The notes under the pieces were generated by a model. That model saw nothing but the letters and a program-made list of their open reading frames with translations. It made no database searches and was not told the DNA's origin. Source: Agreia sp. COWG (GTDB taxonomy: Bacteria > Actinomycetota > Actinomycetes > Actinomycetales > Microbacteriaceae). Taken from it: a stretch of 64,000 nucleotides of DNA. The DNA is taken from NCBI RefSeq assembly GCF_904528075.1, contig NZ_LR882035.1:434001-498000 (forward strand), written 5' to 3'. Shown in pieces: positions 62,815-64,000 of the stretch (position 1 is the first letter of the stretch; every line of letters starts with the position of its first letter). Both the position numbers and the translations under genes were made by a program.

Positions 62815-64000
62815 ATGGCAACACGTCCCCGCATCATCGCCATCGCGGCAGCAGCCGCCCTGGTGATCGCCGGCGGCGTCGCCGGGGCGGTCGCGATCGC
62901 CACGAACGGCGGCCTGTCGGGCGGGTCCCAGACCGTCACTTTCCGGGTGTGGGACGAGAAGGCGGCGGCGAGCTACGAGCGAAGCTTCACTGCTTTCGAG
63001 GCCGCGAATCCCGACATCCACGTCGAGATCAACGTGGTGCCCTACGCCGACTACTTCGGCAAGCTGCGCACCGACATCGCGGGTGAGGGTGTCGACGACA
63101 TCTTCTGGACCAACTCGAGCAACTTCGCCACCTACGCCAAACAGGGCGAGCTGCAGAACATCAGCACCGAATTGGGCGCCGACACGGTGGCCGGATTCGA
63201 GAAGTCCGTCGTGAAGCAGTACTCGGTCGGCGGAACCCTTTGGGGCGTGCCCCAGCTCAGCGAGCCGGGCAGCGCGCTGCTGTACAACGCCGCTCTGCTG
63301 AAGGCCGCCGGCCTCAGTCCGGCCGACCTGCAGAACCTGCGCTGGGATCCGACGGGGGCGAACGACACCCTGCTTCCCCTGCTCAAGAAGCTCACCGTCG
63401 ACAGCAAGGGCCGCACGGCCGACAGCCCCGACTTCGATGCGTCGAGCGTGTCGCAGTACGGCTACAACGCCGCCAACGAGCTCAACTCGATCTACCTGAA
63501 CTACCTCGGCTCGAACGGGGCGACCCTGCAGAAGGGCGAGCACTTCACGTTCAACAGTGCCAAGGGCGTGCAGTCCATCCAGTACCTGGTCGACCTCATC
63601 AACAAGCAGCATGTCTCGCCGCCGGCCGCCGACACGAATGGCAACGGCGAGTTCGCGCGCGACGAGTTTCTCAAGGGCAAGATCGCGCTGCTGCAGACGG
63701 GCGTCGACAGCCTGGCGAAGGTGCGCGATTCGGCCAAGTTCCCCTGGGGCGTCGCCCCCATGCCGGCGGGGCCGAAGGGCGCTATCAGCTCGACGAACGG
63801 CATCGCGGCCGCGGCCAGCGCGAGCACCGAGCATCCGGATGCCGTCAAGCGGGTTCTGCAATGGATCAGCAGCAGGCAGGGTGCGCGCTATCTGGGCTCC
63901 AGCGGCAAGGGAACGCCCGCTGTCACCGAGGCGCGCACCGGCTACGTGGAGTACTGGAAGAAGAAGGGTGTCGACGTGACGCCGTTCTTCACGGTGCTGA
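62815..64000 (+). CDS. ABC transporter sugar-binding protein (3' end off window)
   Basis: The first 395 codons of an extracellular binding protein. AGAGGAG lies seven bases before the ATG. The N-terminal hydrophobic stretch (RIIAIAAAAALVIAGGVAGAVAIATNGG) has no lipobox Cys, unlike the two other binding proteins here, so it is anchored by an uncleaved helix or fully secreted. The body starts TVTFRVWDEKAAASYERSFTAFEAANPDIHVEINVVPYADYFGKLRTDIAGEGVDDIFWTNSSNFATYA, a family 1 sugar-binding fold. Permease genes are presumably beyond the window. The ligand cannot be inferred. Confidence 0.85.
   Translation, partial: MATRPRIIAIAAAAALVIAGGVAGAVAIATNGGLSGGSQTVTFRVWDEKAAASYERSFTAFEAANPDIHVEINVVPYADYFGKLRTDIAGEGVDDIFWTNSSNFATYAKQGELQNISTELGADTVAGFEKSVVKQYSVGGTLWGVPQLSEPGSALLYNAALLKAAGLSPADLQNLRWDPTGANDTLLPLLKKLTVDSKGRTADSPDFDASSVSQYGYNAANELNSIYLNYLGSNGATLQKGEHFTFNSAKGVQSIQYLVDLINKQHVSPPAADTNGNGEFARDEFLKGKIALLQTGVDSLAKVRDSAKFPWGVAPMPAGPKGAISSTNGIAAAASASTEHPDAVKRVLQWISSRQGARYLGSSGKGTPAVTEARTGYVEYWKKKGVDVTPFFTVL

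Noticed and set aside
1..64000. Integrated prophage, transposon or tRNA-linked island
   Set aside because: No integrase, transposase, phage structural genes or tRNA gene was seen on either strand.

Overview
The window is high-GC DNA with densely packed genes, short intergenic gaps and GTG/TTG starts alongside ATG. The gene families point to a high-GC actinobacterium, most likely of the family Microbacteriaceae: LAxTG-type cell-wall anchor, SipW-type signal peptidase, LacI-controlled sugar ABC loci, and many apparently leaderless promoters (TANNNT six or seven bases before the start codon). This placement is inference from gene content; there is no rRNA or other marker gene, and I see no tRNA, phage, IS element or CRISPR array.

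Layout. 1-7.1 kb: small oxidoreductases, a TetR regulator with a double operator, a secreted pectate-lyase-like beta-helix protein, two adjacent frame-disrupted small genes, a phytoene-desaturase-type oxidoreductase and an SDR. 7.2-13.8 kb: a beta-galactoside locus (LacI, GH42 beta-galactosidase, ABC binding protein and two permeases) with a near-perfect 20-bp operator before GH42. 13.8-18.4 kb: an Ntn hydrolase and an SRPBCC protein expressed from overlapping divergent promoters, a small membrane protein, the glycogen debranching enzyme GlgX and a VOC protein. 18.4-26.9 kb: a second sugar locus (GH43 and LacI leftward; binding protein, two permeases and GH3 rightward) whose layout resembles the Streptomyces bxl xylo-oligosaccharide operon. 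27-29 kb: a luciferase-like oxidoreductase and an EEP-fold phosphodiesterase.

29.4-33.4 kb is a compact secretion module: a protein with a SipW-type signal peptide, the SipW-like signal peptidase, an LAxTG-anchored surface protein and a choice-of-anchor-G-like protein. 34.7-55.4 kb is a large surface-glycopolymer locus with a cytidylyltransferase, a 1901-residue PKD/LamG surface protein, four glycosyltransferases, a Wzy-like polymerase, a Wzz/CpsD-like chain-length protein with degenerate ATPase motifs, a flippase, a secreted beta-helix protein, a CDP-alcohol phosphatidyltransferase and a polyprenyl glycosylphosphotransferase. The giant PKD protein and the beta-helix protein share an otherwise unassigned module of about 200 residues, so they probably act on or bind the same surface material.

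55.4-64 kb: an AT-rich intergenic region, an orphan TIR-like protein of the ThsB/DUF1863 type, a second EEP phosphodiesterase, a small conserved protein, a secreted SGNH hydrolase followed by a strong terminator, an MprF/DUF2156 lipid aminoacyltransferase coupled to a membrane esterase, and the start of another ABC sugar-binding protein.

The strongest unexplained signals are the orphan TIR-like gene lacking the usual Glu, the shared module linking two EPS-locus exoproteins, the degenerate Wzz/kinase, two copies of a nested palindrome behind the two ends of the carbohydrate loci, a 22-bp dyad motif repeated 54 kb apart before secreted-protein genes, and the divergent leaderless promoter pair at 14.76 kb.
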